Source: Mucilaginibacter sp. (lineage in GTDB: Bacteria > Bacteroidota > Bacteroidia > Sphingobacteriales > Sphingobacteriaceae). Taken from it: a stretch of 64,000 bases of DNA. Shown piece after piece: positions 23,655 to 32,107 of the stretch. How positions within the stretch are numbered: the stretch's first letter is position 1; the number at the start of each line of letters is the position of its first letter. The stretch is from positions 101,564 to 165,563 of the forward strand of contig NZ_JAQBOC010000094.1 of NCBI RefSeq assembly GCF_028288225.1, written 5' to 3'. The notes beneath the pieces are model-generated. The model saw only the letters and a list, made by a program, of their open reading frames with translations. It did not search any database and was not told the DNA's origin. The position numbers and the translations under genes were made by a program.

Positions 23655-23742
23655 CTCCGTGATCTTCGTGCCTTCTTTGCGCCCTCTGCGGTAATTTTTA
23701 ACCACGGAGCACGCAGAGGATTTACAGAGTAACACGGAGTTT
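23655..23742. repeat. Paired word-repeat spacer, CACGGAG vocabulary
   Basis: Left arm (23655-23694): CTCCGTGATCTTCGTGCC and CCCTCTGCGGT. Right arm (23700-23742): ACCACGGAGCACGCAGAGG and AACACGGAG. The spacer separates convergent genes. Strings like this (ACCACGGAG..CAGAG) occur, from memory, in spacers of several phyla. A decayed version lies at 59865-59945. Confidence 0.75.
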
Positions 23743-23760
23743 TTTTATTGTAATACTTTC

Positions 23761-25731
23761 CTATTCAAATTTATGCCCAAAGGTTACGCCATCCCAGGTA
23801 TCTGACCTAAACGGGCTTACCGGTAATCCCTGGATACTGAAAAGATTGGCATCAATTGGCGAGTTAGTCCAGCCATAACGAACTGCAACCGGGTTGGGGA
23901 CCGCACTACATGATACCTTTACTTTATTTTTATCGGTTATTACAGCCTGCGCATAATAAAATTTATGGTCTGCCCCCGCCAGCTCAAATCCTTTCACATA
24001 ATTATATATGTCTTTTGCCATCAATCCACTTTCCGCATTTTTAAAGTTTATCATGGCATAGCCATTTGTAAAATCGGCAGCGGTAAATAGCGGACTTTCA
24101 AAAAAGCCCGGTAAATGGTAAACATTAGTTAATGCCGATGCTGCCAGCCTGTAACCAACATCTGCCTTATCTTTTGGATGAATATTAAATGCATCCCCGA
24201 TATCGGTAGTAACGGCAAGGCCGGTATTAGGTAATTGCAGCGCCATGTTTTGGGCTTCCCTCAACTCGGCCCAGCTACTGCCAAAATTACTGCTCTGCGA
24301 AGCTCCAAATGACGATAGCTGTACAAATAAGAACGGGAGCTGCTGTTTCCATTTGTTACGCCAGTCGGTGATCAGCAATGGAAAAACAGAACGGTATTGA
24401 TATGCCCTATCTGCATTTGATTCACCCTGGTACCAGATCACTCCTGCAATTGCAAAAGGGATAAGCGGATTTACCATTCCATTATAAAGCGTAAACGCAT
24501 TGTTATTGGGCAAAAAGTCGAAATGATACGGCTTGCTCAAATCGGGCATTACGCGCCAGTTGCCATCGGCTAAATTAACGGTAGTATCGGCAAAACGAAC
24601 ATTTAAATCATTCACGCCGCTGCCATTAAGCCCTATTCCAAACCAGGAAGGATCTTTTTGCGCTGATTGTAAATTAATCACTAAGCTATTCATTCCTCCC
24701 TTCCATGTTCCGGCAGGTACGGTAAATTGAGACCCGGTTGTTGAAGTGCTCCTGTTAATGAGTTTACCATTAACATAAACAGCCAGATCCGCATCTGTTA
24801 CTCCCAGCGAAATTATCGACCCCATTGAAGAATAAGAACTATCAAGGCTAATAGTACGCTGCATAAACCCTTGTCCGCGATAGGAATAAAGTTTTCCCAT
24901 CCACTCCCAGGAACCCGGCGCATTGCCGTGCTGCCAGTTTTCAAAAAAATAGGCTGGCTTAGCGGCAAGTTCCTCCGAAGTATAATTTACAACAGGCTTG
25001 TTATGATAAGCCCATGATTTTAATAATTTGTCTGTTCGCTGGCTCAGTTGTTCATTGTTTTGGGGTAGTGTTGGCACGATAGCATTTAATTCGGGTGAGC
25101 CTGACATTGCTTCCCTGCTTATCCAGTCTTCTGCCTCAGTTCCTCCCCAGCTACTGTTTATTATCCCCACGGTAACATGTAAATTTTGAGCCAGTTGTTT
25201 GGCATAAAAATAACCTACTGCCGTAAAATCGCCTATGGTATTGGCCGCTGCAATTGTCCATTGGCCACCACTGGCAAGATCTTTTTCGGGGGTCAGGCTT
25301 ATTTTGCTTGGAACATGAAACTGGCGGACTGCAATTTTTGCAGCAATCTTTTGCTCTGTCTTGTATCCATAAGCATTTTTCAGCTGAAACTCCATGTTTG
25401 ATTGCCCTGAGCAAAGCCACACCTCGCCAAGCATAATATCTGAGTAGGTAATGGATTCTTTCCCGGAAGAAATTTTCATAACATAGGGGCCGCCTTCCTG
25501 CATTGGATGAAGAGTGGCTTTCCAGTTACCCTGCTCATCAGCCTTAACTGTTAAGAGTTGCTTATTAAAGCTAACTGATATTTTGGCTTTTTTTGCGCTT
25601 TGGCCCCACACCGGTATATCATGGTTTCTTTGCAATACCATATGGTCGCCAAATAATTTTGATGTTGTTAGCTGCGCGTGAGTTACAGAGACAGTAAAAA
25701 AAACTGAAAGAATGATGAATAAAAATTTCAT
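23761..25731 (-). CDS. Secreted sialate O-acetylesterase
   Basis: This 656-aa protein has a Sec signal (MKFLFIILSVFFTVSVTHAQ). It is an SGNH-fold esterase of the sialate O-acetylesterase family, which removes acetyl groups from sialic acids or plant polysaccharides. The catalytic Ser is in LCSGQSNMEFQL (about residue 112), the conserved block GVIWYQGESNADRAYQYR at about 445, and the catalytic Asp/His in TDIGDAFNIHPKDKADVG (about 535). A jelly-roll-like insertion (about 300-420) sits between the halves. No SusC/D genes adjoin. Periplasmic or surface location is likely. Confidence 0.92.
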   Translation of the reverse strand: MKFLFIILSVFFTVSVTHAQLTTSKLFGDHMVLQRNHDIPVWGQSAKKAKISVSFNKQLLTVKADEQGNWKATLHPMQEGGPYVMKISSGKESITYSDIMLGEVWLCSGQSNMEFQLKNAYGYKTEQKIAAKIAVRQFHVPSKISLTPEKDLASGGQWTIAAANTIGDFTAVGYFYAKQLAQNLHVTVGIINSSWGGTEAEDWISREAMSGSPELNAIVPTLPQNNEQLSQRTDKLLKSWAYHNKPVVNYTSEELAAKPAYFFENWQHGNAPGSWEWMGKLYSYRGQGFMQRTISLDSSYSSMGSIISLGVTDADLAVYVNGKLINRSTSTTGSQFTVPAGTWKGGMNSLVINLQSAQKDPSWFGIGLNGSGVNDLNVRFADTTVNLADGNWRVMPDLSKPYHFDFLPNNNAFTLYNGMVNPLIPFAIAGVIWYQGESNADRAYQYRSVFPLLITDWRNKWKQQLPFLFVQLSSFGASQSSNFGSSWAELREAQNMALQLPNTGLAVTTDIGDAFNIHPKDKADVGYRLAASALTNVYHLPGFFESPLFTAADFTNGYAMINFKNAESGLMAKDIYNYVKGFELAGADHKFYYAQAVITDKNKVKVSCSAVPNPVAVRYGWTNSPIDANLFSIQGLPVSPFRSDTWDGVTFGHKFE

Positions 25732-25838
25732 AATTGGTTGATTCAGGAAAGGGACTTTGTTTTACAATTGATGGTAAATATAAAGAATTAACAAACCTGA
25801 ATTTTGATGCATGCGTAACAATCTATTTGCCTAGTTGA

Positions 25839-25851
25839 TAACAATTTGTTA
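25839..25851. promoter_or_regulatory. Small palindrome upstream of the esterase gene
   Basis: TAACAATTTGTTA is a perfect 6-1-6 palindrome in the 197-bp divergent spacer between the esterase and a small ORF. It is a weak operator candidate. Confidence 0.3.
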
Positions 25852-25928
25852 ACCAAATGATAAAATGAACAGTACTTTAGTGTATTTATAGATGCTTAAT
25901 ATTGTAAATAACACATACTAATATAGTT

Positions 25929-26141
25929 ATGACAAATTCAATTCTGGAAATAACCGAAAAAGAATACCTGATAAAATTGAATAGAAGCAATTTTAATTTA
26001 TCTTTTATCAGAAGCTTATTAAAAATGGTTGAAGTGGCTAATCCTTCGGAAGAAAGTTCATTTATCGCCGACAGGTACGTATCACCCAATCAGCACCACT
26101 CATCTGAGCCTGATTATTACAGCTCAATTGAAGAGAAATAA
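25929..26141 (+). CDS. Small hypothetical protein
   Basis: This 70-aa protein (MTNSILEITEKEYLIKLNRSNFNLSFIRSLLKMVEVANPSEES...) has an N-terminal half with a beta-hairpin/helix look (residues 5-38) and a polar, Ser- and Glu-rich tail. It has no signal, no membrane helix and no recognised domain. It is supported as a real gene by a normal amino-acid profile, a separate spacer and the terminator that overlaps its stop codon. The 'KEYLIKLNRSNFNLSFIRSLLKMVE' pattern is reminiscent of short DNA-binding or antitoxin-like domains, but that is only a guess. Confidence 0.6.
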   Translation: MTNSILEITEKEYLIKLNRSNFNLSFIRSLLKMVEVANPSEESSFIADRYVSPNQHHSSEPDYYSSIEEK

Positions 26142-26168
26142 AAACGTCCCGATAATTCGGGACGTTTT
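26141..26168. terminator. Bidirectional intrinsic terminator
   Basis: AAAACGTCCCGA (26141-26152) pairs perfectly with TCGGGACGTTTT (26157-26168); T runs follow on both strands. It serves the small ORF and the convergent membrane-protein gene. Confidence 0.92.
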
Positions 26169-26178
26169 TTAAATTATC

Positions 26179-26727
26179 TTAATACTGGCGATATCCGCCT
26201 CTTACTACCTGTTTATCCATCTGTGCCATCTGGCTTTTCATCATCTTTATCTGGTCGGTAAGTAATTTATTCTTATCCTCTTTTGAAGCTTCCTGCAAAT
26301 ACATCTGCGCTTCGCGTTTGTTGCGCTTTGCCATGGCAATCCCGGCAAGACTTAGCTTTGCCAATGCAATGTTATGCGACATTTTCATACCTAACGTAAG
26401 CGACTTCTTGAAATATTTTTCTGATTTCAAAGGTGATTTGCGCGACTCGACCAGGCCGATTAATAAATTATAATACCCCCATTGGCTTTTATTTAACTGC
26501 TTTTCGTAATCAGTTATTTTTAATAACCATTCTTCGGCCTTCTCTGATTTTTCTTTACGTAAAAACCATTGTGAGATGATCATGTTTTCATTAAAAAAGT
26601 AGCTTAACAACACAATACCACCTAAAAACAACACCAATATGCCCCAGCCCCAAAAACCAAAGGCACAAAGAGCAACGGCAGCACCTAAAACTACACAGGC
26701 AATAATTAACCTTACTATATTTGACAT
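26179..26727 (-). CDS. Membrane-anchored TPR-like protein
   Basis: This 182-aa protein has two hydrophobic segments at the N-terminus (about 5-24 and 26-45, rich in Gly/Trp/Leu). A helical cytoplasmic part follows that looks like two or three TPR-type helix pairs (EKAEEWLLKITDYEKQLNKSQWGYYNLLIGLVE, PLKSEKYFKKSLTLGMKMSHNIALAKLSLAGIAMAKRNKREAQMYLQEA). The tail (KMMKSQMAQMDKQVVRGGYRQY) is charged. It probably scaffolds a membrane complex; no partner is visible. A GATATTTG -7-like box lies at 26754-26761, back to back with ung. Confidence 0.72.
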   Translation of the reverse strand: MSNIVRLIIACVVLGAAVALCAFGFWGWGILVLFLGGIVLLSYFFNENMIISQWFLRKEKSEKAEEWLLKITDYEKQLNKSQWGYYNLLIGLVESRKSPLKSEKYFKKSLTLGMKMSHNIALAKLSLAGIAMAKRNKREAQMYLQEASKEDKNKLLTDQIKMMKSQMAQMDKQVVRGGYRQY

Positions 26728-26801
26728 CTTTTTGTAAACTAAAAATTAGTATGCAAATATCCGTTTATTTGTACGCTAAATCAACATCTATATAAATATT
26801 T

Positions 26802-27479
26802 ATGGCAGTAGAATTAGAGCCCTTGTGGCTGAAAGTTTTGGGTGATGAATTTGATAAGCCGTATATGGCAGATCTGAGGAAATTCCTGAAAGAAGAAAAG
26901 GAAGCAGGGCACAAAATATTCCCTAAAAACGGCGATATATTTAACGCATTTAACAAAACGCCGTTTGATAAACTGGAGGTAGTTATACTTGGCCAGGATC
27001 CTTATCATGGCGAAAGCCAGGCGCATGGTTTGTCATTTTCGGTACAAAAGGGCATCACTATACCTCCATCATTAAGAAACATCTACAAAGAGCTGGCGAC
27101 GGATATCCCGGGTTTTACTATTCCAAACCATGGCGACCTTACAGAATGGACAACTCAGGGCGTACTATTACTAAATGCAAGCCTTACCGTTAGAGCGGGT
27201 ACACCGGGCTCGCACCAAAAACGTGGCTGGGAAACGTTTACCGATACCGTAATAAAAAGGATCTCCGAAGAAAAAGAAGGAATTGTGTTTATCCTTTGGG
27301 GAAGCTTTGCACAGGCCAAAGCCGAACTGATTGATCAGAAAAAACATCACATCATTAAATCACCTCACCCGTCGCCATTTTCAGCAGACCGGGGCTTTTT
27401 TGGCTCAAAGCCATTTTCAAGAACTAATGAAATACTTATAAAAGAAGGTAAGAAGCCGATTGATTGGCAGATACACTAA
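26802..27479 (+). CDS. ung: Uracil-DNA glycosylase, family 1
   Basis: This 225-aa repair enzyme cuts uracil from DNA. The catalytic water-activating loop GQDPYHGESQAHGLSFSV (about residue 63), LLLNASLTVRAG (about 125), ILWGSFAQAK (about 166) and the minor-groove intercalation loop HPSPFSADRGFFG (about 190) are intact. The length is standard for bacterial Ung. It is a single gene closed by a convergent word-repeat spacer. Confidence 0.96.
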   Translation: MAVELEPLWLKVLGDEFDKPYMADLRKFLKEEKEAGHKIFPKNGDIFNAFNKTPFDKLEVVILGQDPYHGESQAHGLSFSVQKGITIPPSLRNIYKELATDIPGFTIPNHGDLTEWTTQGVLLLNASLTVRAGTPGSHQKRGWETFTDTVIKRISEEKEGIVFILWGSFAQAKAELIDQKKHHIIKSPHPSPFSADRGFFGSKPFSRTNEILIKEGKKPIDWQIH

Positions 27480-27566
27480 TTTGAAGATGTGTTGATTTGA
27501 AGATTTGAACATTACAGGAGAATAAATTCATCTTCAAATTGACACATCGTCAAATCTTCAAATCGA
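27480..27566. repeat. Paired word-repeat spacer, TTTGAAGAT vocabulary
   Basis: Left arm (27480-27510): TTTGAAGATGTG TTGATTTGAAGATTTGAA. Right arm (27527-27566): TTCATCTTCAAATTGACACA and CGTCAAATCTTCAAATCG. It fills the gap between the convergent ung and Lrp genes and can fold as one long hairpin. Confidence 0.8.
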
Positions 27567-27567
27567 A

Positions 27568-28038
27568 TTAATACTCCAGCGGCACTATCGGTTCTTTCTT
27601 ACTGGTTGACATGATCATCATGGTTTGGAAAGTTTTAACCACGGTGATGCGGCTTATTTTTTCCATGATCAATTGTTCATATGATTTAATGTCACGTACA
27701 TATACTTTCAATAAAAAATCACACTGCCCGGTTACGTGGTGGCACTCTGTAATTTCTTTGATGGTTTGGATCTCATCCAAAAATGTTTGGATAGTGTTTT
27801 TTTGATGAAAATCAAGAGAGATCTGGATAAAGGTTTTTATCCCAAGGCCAAGTTTTTCTTCATCAACCAAAGCATGGTAGCTCTTTATATATTCTGCATT
27901 TTCCAGCTTCCGCACCCGTTCTAAAGTTGGTGCGGGCGAAAGCCCTATTTCATTTGACAGTTGAAGGTTGGTTATCCTTCCATTTTCTTGTAATATCTTT
28001 AATATTTGCAGGTCTATTTTATCTAATTCAGCAGCCAT
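27568..28038 (-). CDS. Lrp/AsnC-family transcriptional regulator
   Basis: This 156-aa protein has an N-terminal helix-turn-helix (residues 5-60: LDKIDLQILKILQENGRITNLQLSNEIGLSPAPTLERVRKLENAEYI) and a C-terminal RAM effector domain (about 70-150: ALVDEEKLGLGIKTFIQISLDFHQKN ... VTGQCDFLLKVYVRD). Such feast-famine regulators sense amino acids and assemble as octamers. Its targets are unknown; it faces away from mntR. A TATATTTG box (28046-28053) lies 7 nt before its ATG. Confidence 0.93.
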   Translation of the reverse strand: MAAELDKIDLQILKILQENGRITNLQLSNEIGLSPAPTLERVRKLENAEYIKSYHALVDEEKLGLGIKTFIQISLDFHQKNTIQTFLDEIQTIKEITECHHVTGQCDFLLKVYVRDIKSYEQLIMEKISRITVVKTFQTMMIMSTSKKEPIVPLEY

Positions 28039-28045
28039 AGTAATG

Positions 28046-28053
28046 CAAATATA
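28046..28053 (-). promoter_or_regulatory. -7 promoter box of the Lrp gene
   Basis: TATATTTG on the minus strand, 7 nt before the ATG; an exact consensus match implying a leader of only a few bases. Confidence 0.6.
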
Positions 28054-28128
28054 TACTTTTACTTAATCTACAAAATAAAATTTTTTAAAAAACGCCTTTA
28101 ACCGAAATAAATTCTTTTTCTACAAATA

Positions 28129-28144
28129 TTTAGGTTTGTCTAAA
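28129..28144. promoter_or_regulatory. Candidate MntR/DtxR operator
   Basis: TTTAGGTTTGTCTAAA: arms TTTAG and CTAAA with a 6-nt centre, similar to the TTAGGT...CTAA boxes bound by DtxR-family metalloregulators. It lies 8 bp before the mntR -7 box, where a bound repressor would block the polymerase. Autoregulation of mntR-mntH by manganese or iron is the natural prediction. Confidence 0.55.
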
Positions 28145-28152
28145 TTTTTAAT

Positions 28153-28160
28153 TAGATTTG
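28153..28160 (+). promoter_or_regulatory. -7 promoter box of mntR-mntH
   Basis: TAGATTTG, 5 nt before the mntR ATG (28166). It is an exact TAnnTTTG match, again leaving almost no leader. Confidence 0.6.
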
Positions 28161-28165
28161 TATAA

Positions 28166-28816
28166 ATGAATACTTTAGCCGAAGAAAACTACTTAAAGTC
28201 AATCTATCACCTGTCACTTAATGCCGAAAGTGTAAGCACTAACCAGCTTGCAGCACTATTAAATACAAAGGCATCGTCGGTAACAGACATGCTGAAAAAG
28301 CTGGCTGATAAAGAGCTTATCAATTATACCCCATACCAGGGCGTTACGCTTATGGCCGCGGGCGAAAAAATTGCTGTAAATATTATCCGCAAGCACAGGC
28401 TATGGGAATTTTTTTTGGTTGAGAAATTGAATTTTAAATGGGACGAGGTACATGAGATGGCTGAAGAGATGGAACATATCTCTTCAAACGAACTGATTGA
28501 CCGCCTCGATAAATTTATGAACTTCCCGAAATATGATCCTCATGGGGATCCGATACCTGACTCCAATGGTAAATTTAAAATACATGATCTGAAGCCCGTT
28601 TCAGCAATTGAACTTAATGGAAGCGGGATAATTTGCGGAGTGCGTGACCACTCTGCCGCTTTTTTACAATACCTGGAAAAGCATGGCCTTACTATAGGAA
28701 AAAAAATAATGGTTGAAGACATTATTGAGTTCGACCGATCAATGGTATTGCAGATGGAAAACAAAACCGTACAGATAAGCCGCGAGGTAGCTAATAATTT
28801 ATTGATCACCTTATGA
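28166..28816 (+). CDS. mntR: Metal-dependent repressor, DtxR/MntR family
   Basis: This 216-aa metalloregulator has an N-terminal winged helix (about 5-65: EENYLKSIYHLSLNAESVSTNQLAALLNTKASSVTDMLKKLADKELI), a metal-binding dimerisation domain (about 70-140: GEKIAVNIIRKHRLWEFFLVEKLNFKWDEVHEMAEEMEH, with Glu/His ligands) and a C-terminal SH3-like FeoA domain (about 150-215). Its stop codon overlaps the start of mntH by 4 bp (ATGA), so the two are translationally coupled. It presumably represses the operon when Mn2+ or Fe2+ is plentiful, through the box at 28129. Confidence 0.93.
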   Translation: MNTLAEENYLKSIYHLSLNAESVSTNQLAALLNTKASSVTDMLKKLADKELINYTPYQGVTLMAAGEKIAVNIIRKHRLWEFFLVEKLNFKWDEVHEMAEEMEHISSNELIDRLDKFMNFPKYDPHGDPIPDSNGKFKIHDLKPVSAIELNGSGIICGVRDHSAAFLQYLEKHGLTIGKKIMVEDIIEFDRSMVLQMENKTVQISREVANNLLITL

Positions 28817-30696
28817 GTAACAAAAACGACCGTTCATTAGCTAATGTTCATAGTTCAATAAACACCGAAAGTAAAACCGGATGGAAAAGAGTTTTAGCTT
28901 TTTTGGGTCCGGCTTACCTGGTTAGCGTAGGTTATATGGATCCGGGCAACTGGGCGACAGATATTGCCGGCGGCAGCGCATTTGGGTACAGGCTGATATG
29001 GGTTTTGTTTGCGTCAAACCTAATAGCATTGTTGCTGCAATCACTCAGTGCGCGATTGGGAATTGTGCGCGGGCTTGACCTGGCACAAGCTTCAAAAAAT
29101 GCCTACCCCCGTTTTGTAAATTTCTGTCTTTACATATTGGCCCAGATAGCAATTATAGCCTGCGACCTGGCCGAGATCATCGGTATGGCCATCGGCTTAC
29201 AGCTATTGTTTCACCTGCCGCTGTTATGGGGCATATCGCTTACTATTACCGATACAGTATTGATGCTGTTCCTGATGAATAAAGGCATGCGCAAGCTTGA
29301 AGCTTTCATTATGTCGATGATATTTATTATCGGCTTATCATTTTTAATTGAGATGTTTATTGTCGGGCCCAATGTTGTCAGTGTAGCCAAAGGGTTTATT
29401 CCGGGTAATTTATCGGGCAGCGCATTATATATTGCCATAGGTATAATCGGAGCAACGGTAATGCCGCATAATTTATATCTGCATTCATCATTAGTGCAAA
29501 CCAGGCAAATAACCCGTACAGATGAGGGTATCAAAGCCTCTATTAAGTTCAATCTGTTTGATACGGTTATTGCACTAAACCTGGCATTTTTTGTTAATGC
29601 TGCCATATTGATATTAGCGGCGGCGGCATTTTACAAAAACGGCTACTTCCAGGTTGCTGAAATTCAGGATGCTTATAAATTGCTGGAACATATTTTTGGT
29701 GCTACAGCCCCTACCCTTTTTGCAATAGCTTTAATAGCATCGGGCCAAAGCTCAACTATAACCGGCACACTTGCCGGGCAAATAATTATGGAGGGGCACA
29801 TTAACCTGCGTATTGAACCATGGCTGCGGCGATTACTAACCCGTGTGCTGGCCATTGTACCTGCTGTTTTCACTATTATTTACTTTGGTGAAAGTGGTTT
29901 GGGCAGCCTTATCATACTAAGCCAGGTTGTATTGAGCCTGCAGTTAGGTTTTGCGGTAATCCCCCTTATCCATTTTACATCAAACAAAAAGAGAATGGGT
30001 AAATTTGCCATCAGTTTAAAAGTTAAAATATTGGCCTGGACAAGTGCTATTGTAATTGTAAGCTTAAATGCAAAATTGGTGTATCAGCAAATTGGCGACT
30101 GGATAACACAATACCCTTCGGCTACTGTATGGGTTTACGGGCTGGCAACACCCCTGATAGTTGGCGTTGGACTATTACTGGTATATGTATTTTTAAGGCC
30201 GATATTTTTTAAACACAGAGATATGCCTGCACAAGTACCCCATGGCCTAGCCACTACAATTGAAGACTTGAAACCGGTTGTTTACAACCATATAGGTATA
30301 ACTATTGATTTTTCAAAAAACGACGCAGATTGTATCCGAAACGCTATAATGCAGGGCGGCAAACATGCAGCTTATACATTAATACATGTTGTTGAAACCG
30401 CAGGCGCACGTTACTACGGTACTGAAGTAATGGACCACGAAACACAAAGCGACGTTGATAACCTTAACACTTATGTTAATACGCTTGTAAAACATGGTTA
30501 TAAGGCAAGAGCCCAAATTGGTTACGGAAGCGCTGCAAGCTCAATAGCTAAAATTGTAAACAGCGAGGATATCGATTTTATAGTAATGGGATCGCATGGA
30601 CATAAGGCATTAAAAGATCTGATTTTTGGAACAACTGTAAATTCCGTGCGCCACAAGGTGAACGTACCTGTGCTGGTGGTTAAGCCACAAAAATAA
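28813..30696 (+). CDS. mntH: Nramp Mn2+/Fe2+ transporter fused to a UspA domain
   Basis: This 627-aa protein couples a full Nramp transporter with a universal stress domain. The transporter (about 1-470) has eleven or so helices with the metal-site motifs GYMDPGNWATD (TM1, residues 43-53) and GATVMPHNLYLHSS (TM6, about 215-228). After a linker, residues about 490-627 form a UspA fold (HIGITIDFSKNDADCIRNAI ... FIVMGSHGHKALKDLIFGTTVNSVRHKVNVPVLVVKP) with an intact G2xG9xG ATP loop. The usual MntH length is about 410-450 aa. The fusion suggests that transport responds to nucleotide level. It is co-transcribed with mntR. Confidence 0.94.
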   Translation: MSNKNDRSLANVHSSINTESKTGWKRVLAFLGPAYLVSVGYMDPGNWATDIAGGSAFGYRLIWVLFASNLIALLLQSLSARLGIVRGLDLAQASKNAYPRFVNFCLYILAQIAIIACDLAEIIGMAIGLQLLFHLPLLWGISLTITDTVLMLFLMNKGMRKLEAFIMSMIFIIGLSFLIEMFIVGPNVVSVAKGFIPGNLSGSALYIAIGIIGATVMPHNLYLHSSLVQTRQITRTDEGIKASIKFNLFDTVIALNLAFFVNAAILILAAAAFYKNGYFQVAEIQDAYKLLEHIFGATAPTLFAIALIASGQSSTITGTLAGQIIMEGHINLRIEPWLRRLLTRVLAIVPAVFTIIYFGESGLGSLIILSQVVLSLQLGFAVIPLIHFTSNKKRMGKFAISLKVKILAWTSAIVIVSLNAKLVYQQIGDWITQYPSATVWVYGLATPLIVGVGLLLVYVFLRPIFFKHRDMPAQVPHGLATTIEDLKPVVYNHIGITIDFSKNDADCIRNAIMQGGKHAAYTLIHVVETAGARYYGTEVMDHETQSDVDNLNTYVNTLVKHGYKARAQIGYGSAASSIAKIVNSEDIDFIVMGSHGHKALKDLIFGTTVNSVRHKVNVPVLVVKPQK

Positions 30697-30725
30697 TTTG
30701 CATATTTGCAGCAAAAGAGGCAGTG

Positions 30726-31175
30726 ATGAACCAGGATATTTATATAAAGAACAAAAAAGCTTATTTTGAGTACCACATACTTGATAAATACATTGCAGGC
30801 ATAAAGTTACTGGGTACTGAAATAAAATCTATCCGCGATGGTAAAGCCAATATTAATGATGCGTTTTGCACTTTTATAAATGATCAGCTTTATGTACGGA
30901 ACCTGCATATAGCTGAGTATAGTTTTGGCTCATTTTATAACCACGAAGCCAAACGCGACCGCGTTTTACTGCTCACCAAAAAAGAATTAAAAAAATTGCA
31001 AACCCGCGGCGAGGAAAAAGGATTAACTATTGTACCTCTTGCATTATTCATCAGCGAACGCGGCTTTGCCAAATTGGAAATTGGCCTTGCCCAGGGCAAA
31101 AAGACCTTTGATAAACGCGAAACCCTAAAAGAGCGTGATACAAAGGTTGAGATGGATAGAGCGATGAAAAGATAA
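30726..31175 (+). CDS. smpB: SsrA-binding protein SmpB
   Basis: This 149-aa RNA-binding protein escorts tmRNA to stalled ribosomes. It reads MNQDIYIKNKKAYFEYHILDKYIAGIKLLGTEIKSIRDGKANINDAF, the OB-fold core with the GTEIKSIR motif, then KLQTRGEEKGLTIVPLALFISERGFAKLEIGLAQGKKTFDKR, and ends with the basic tail (DRAMKR) that enters the decoding centre. The ATG at 30726 is preferred to a GTG one codon earlier. An AGAGG ribosome site lies nearby. No ssrA gene is seen beside it. Confidence 0.96.
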   Translation: MNQDIYIKNKKAYFEYHILDKYIAGIKLLGTEIKSIRDGKANINDAFCTFINDQLYVRNLHIAEYSFGSFYNHEAKRDRVLLLTKKELKKLQTRGEEKGLTIVPLALFISERGFAKLEIGLAQGKKTFDKRETLKERDTKVEMDRAMKR

Positions 31176-31179
31176 TTTT

Positions 31180-31305
31180 GATTTCGGATTTCGGATGTTC
31201 GATTTCGGAATTGTTTTTTTAGAAAAATTTATTTAAACCATTGTTTATCCTGCGTTTAAATCCTTTTAAATTAAATCCGAAATCGAACATCCGAAATCCG
31301 AAATT
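31180..31305. repeat. Paired word-repeat spacer, GATTTCG vocabulary
   Basis: Left arm (31180-31214): GATTTCG GATTTCG GATGTTC GATTTCGG in 7-nt steps. Right arm (31270-31305): AAATCCGAAATCGAACATCC and GAAATCCGAAATTCC. The arms are long near-perfect reverse complements around a 55-nt centre between convergent genes. The words recur at 38899-39066. Confidence 0.85.
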
Positions 31306-31309
31306 CCTT

Positions 31310-31966
31310 CTACCACGCTTTATCTCCAACCAACGGCACAAATCTAAAAGTATCCAGCACAATCTTTTCATAGTCATGCTCGGCAACTTTAATTATGGTA
31401 ACCATTTTTTGCAATCGCTCGTCACCTACGGGGATCACCAGGATGCCTCCAATATTCAGCTGTTTTAATAACACATCCGGAACTGTTGGCGCACCGGCAG
31501 TAACTATTATTTTATCGTAAGGCGCATGTTTGGCTAAGCCTATTGAGCCATCTCCAACAAAAAAATTAGCTTTGTAACCAATATGCGGTAAAACCAGGCG
31601 GGCAAGGTTATACAATTTCTCCTGCCGTTCAATAGTATAAACTTTTGCGCCGAGTTCAAGCAAGATACATGTTTGGTATCCGCTGCCGGTACCTATCTCA
31701 AGCACCTTGTCGCCTTTATTAATATGGAGCAATTGGGTTTGGTAGGCTACCGTATAAGGCTGAGATATAGTTTGCCCTTCGCCTATTGGAAAGGCTATAT
31801 CTTTATAGGCCTGGTTCCAGAAGGTTTCATCAAAAAAATAATGGCGCTTTACTTTGCCTATTGCGGCTAAAACCCGTTCGTCATCAATTCCTTTTTTCTT
31901 TAATTCTTCAACCAGTAACTTGCGCGCACCTTTTTCGCGGTAATTGTCGATATACTTATAGGCCAT
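31310..31966 (-). CDS. pcm: Protein-L-isoaspartate O-methyltransferase
   Basis: This 218-aa SAM-dependent enzyme repairs isoaspartyl residues in aged proteins. Visible are the family pre-motif GEGQTISQPYTVAYQTQLL (about residue 65), SAM motif I VLEIGTGSGYQTCILLELG (about 90), and the C-terminal GGILVIPVGDERLQKM. The N-terminal helix (MAYKYIDNYREKGARKLLVEELKKKGI) is typical. It has a TAGATTTG box 8 nt upstream of the start. The last codons abut the right arm of the spacer repeat. Confidence 0.94.
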   Translation of the reverse strand: MAYKYIDNYREKGARKLLVEELKKKGIDDERVLAAIGKVKRHYFFDETFWNQAYKDIAFPIGEGQTISQPYTVAYQTQLLHINKGDKVLEIGTGSGYQTCILLELGAKVYTIERQEKLYNLARLVLPHIGYKANFFVGDGSIGLAKHAPYDKIIVTAGAPTVPDVLLKQLNIGGILVIPVGDERLQKMVTIIKVAEHDYEKIVLDTFRFVPLVGDKAW

Positions 31967-31974
31967 TGTAAGTA

Positions 31975-31982
31975 CAAATCTA
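31975..31982 (-). promoter_or_regulatory. -7 promoter box of pcm
   Basis: TAGATTTG on the minus strand, 8 nt before the ATG at 31966. Confidence 0.55.
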
Positions 31983-32107
31983 ATACGAATTTGACTCGAT
32001 TTATTGATTTAACAGATTTATAGGAGAAAGGATTTATAATTGATTAATTTTCAGATTGATTTTCTTTACACAATTGGGCTCTCACCCGGTTTAACTAAAT
32101 AAAATCC

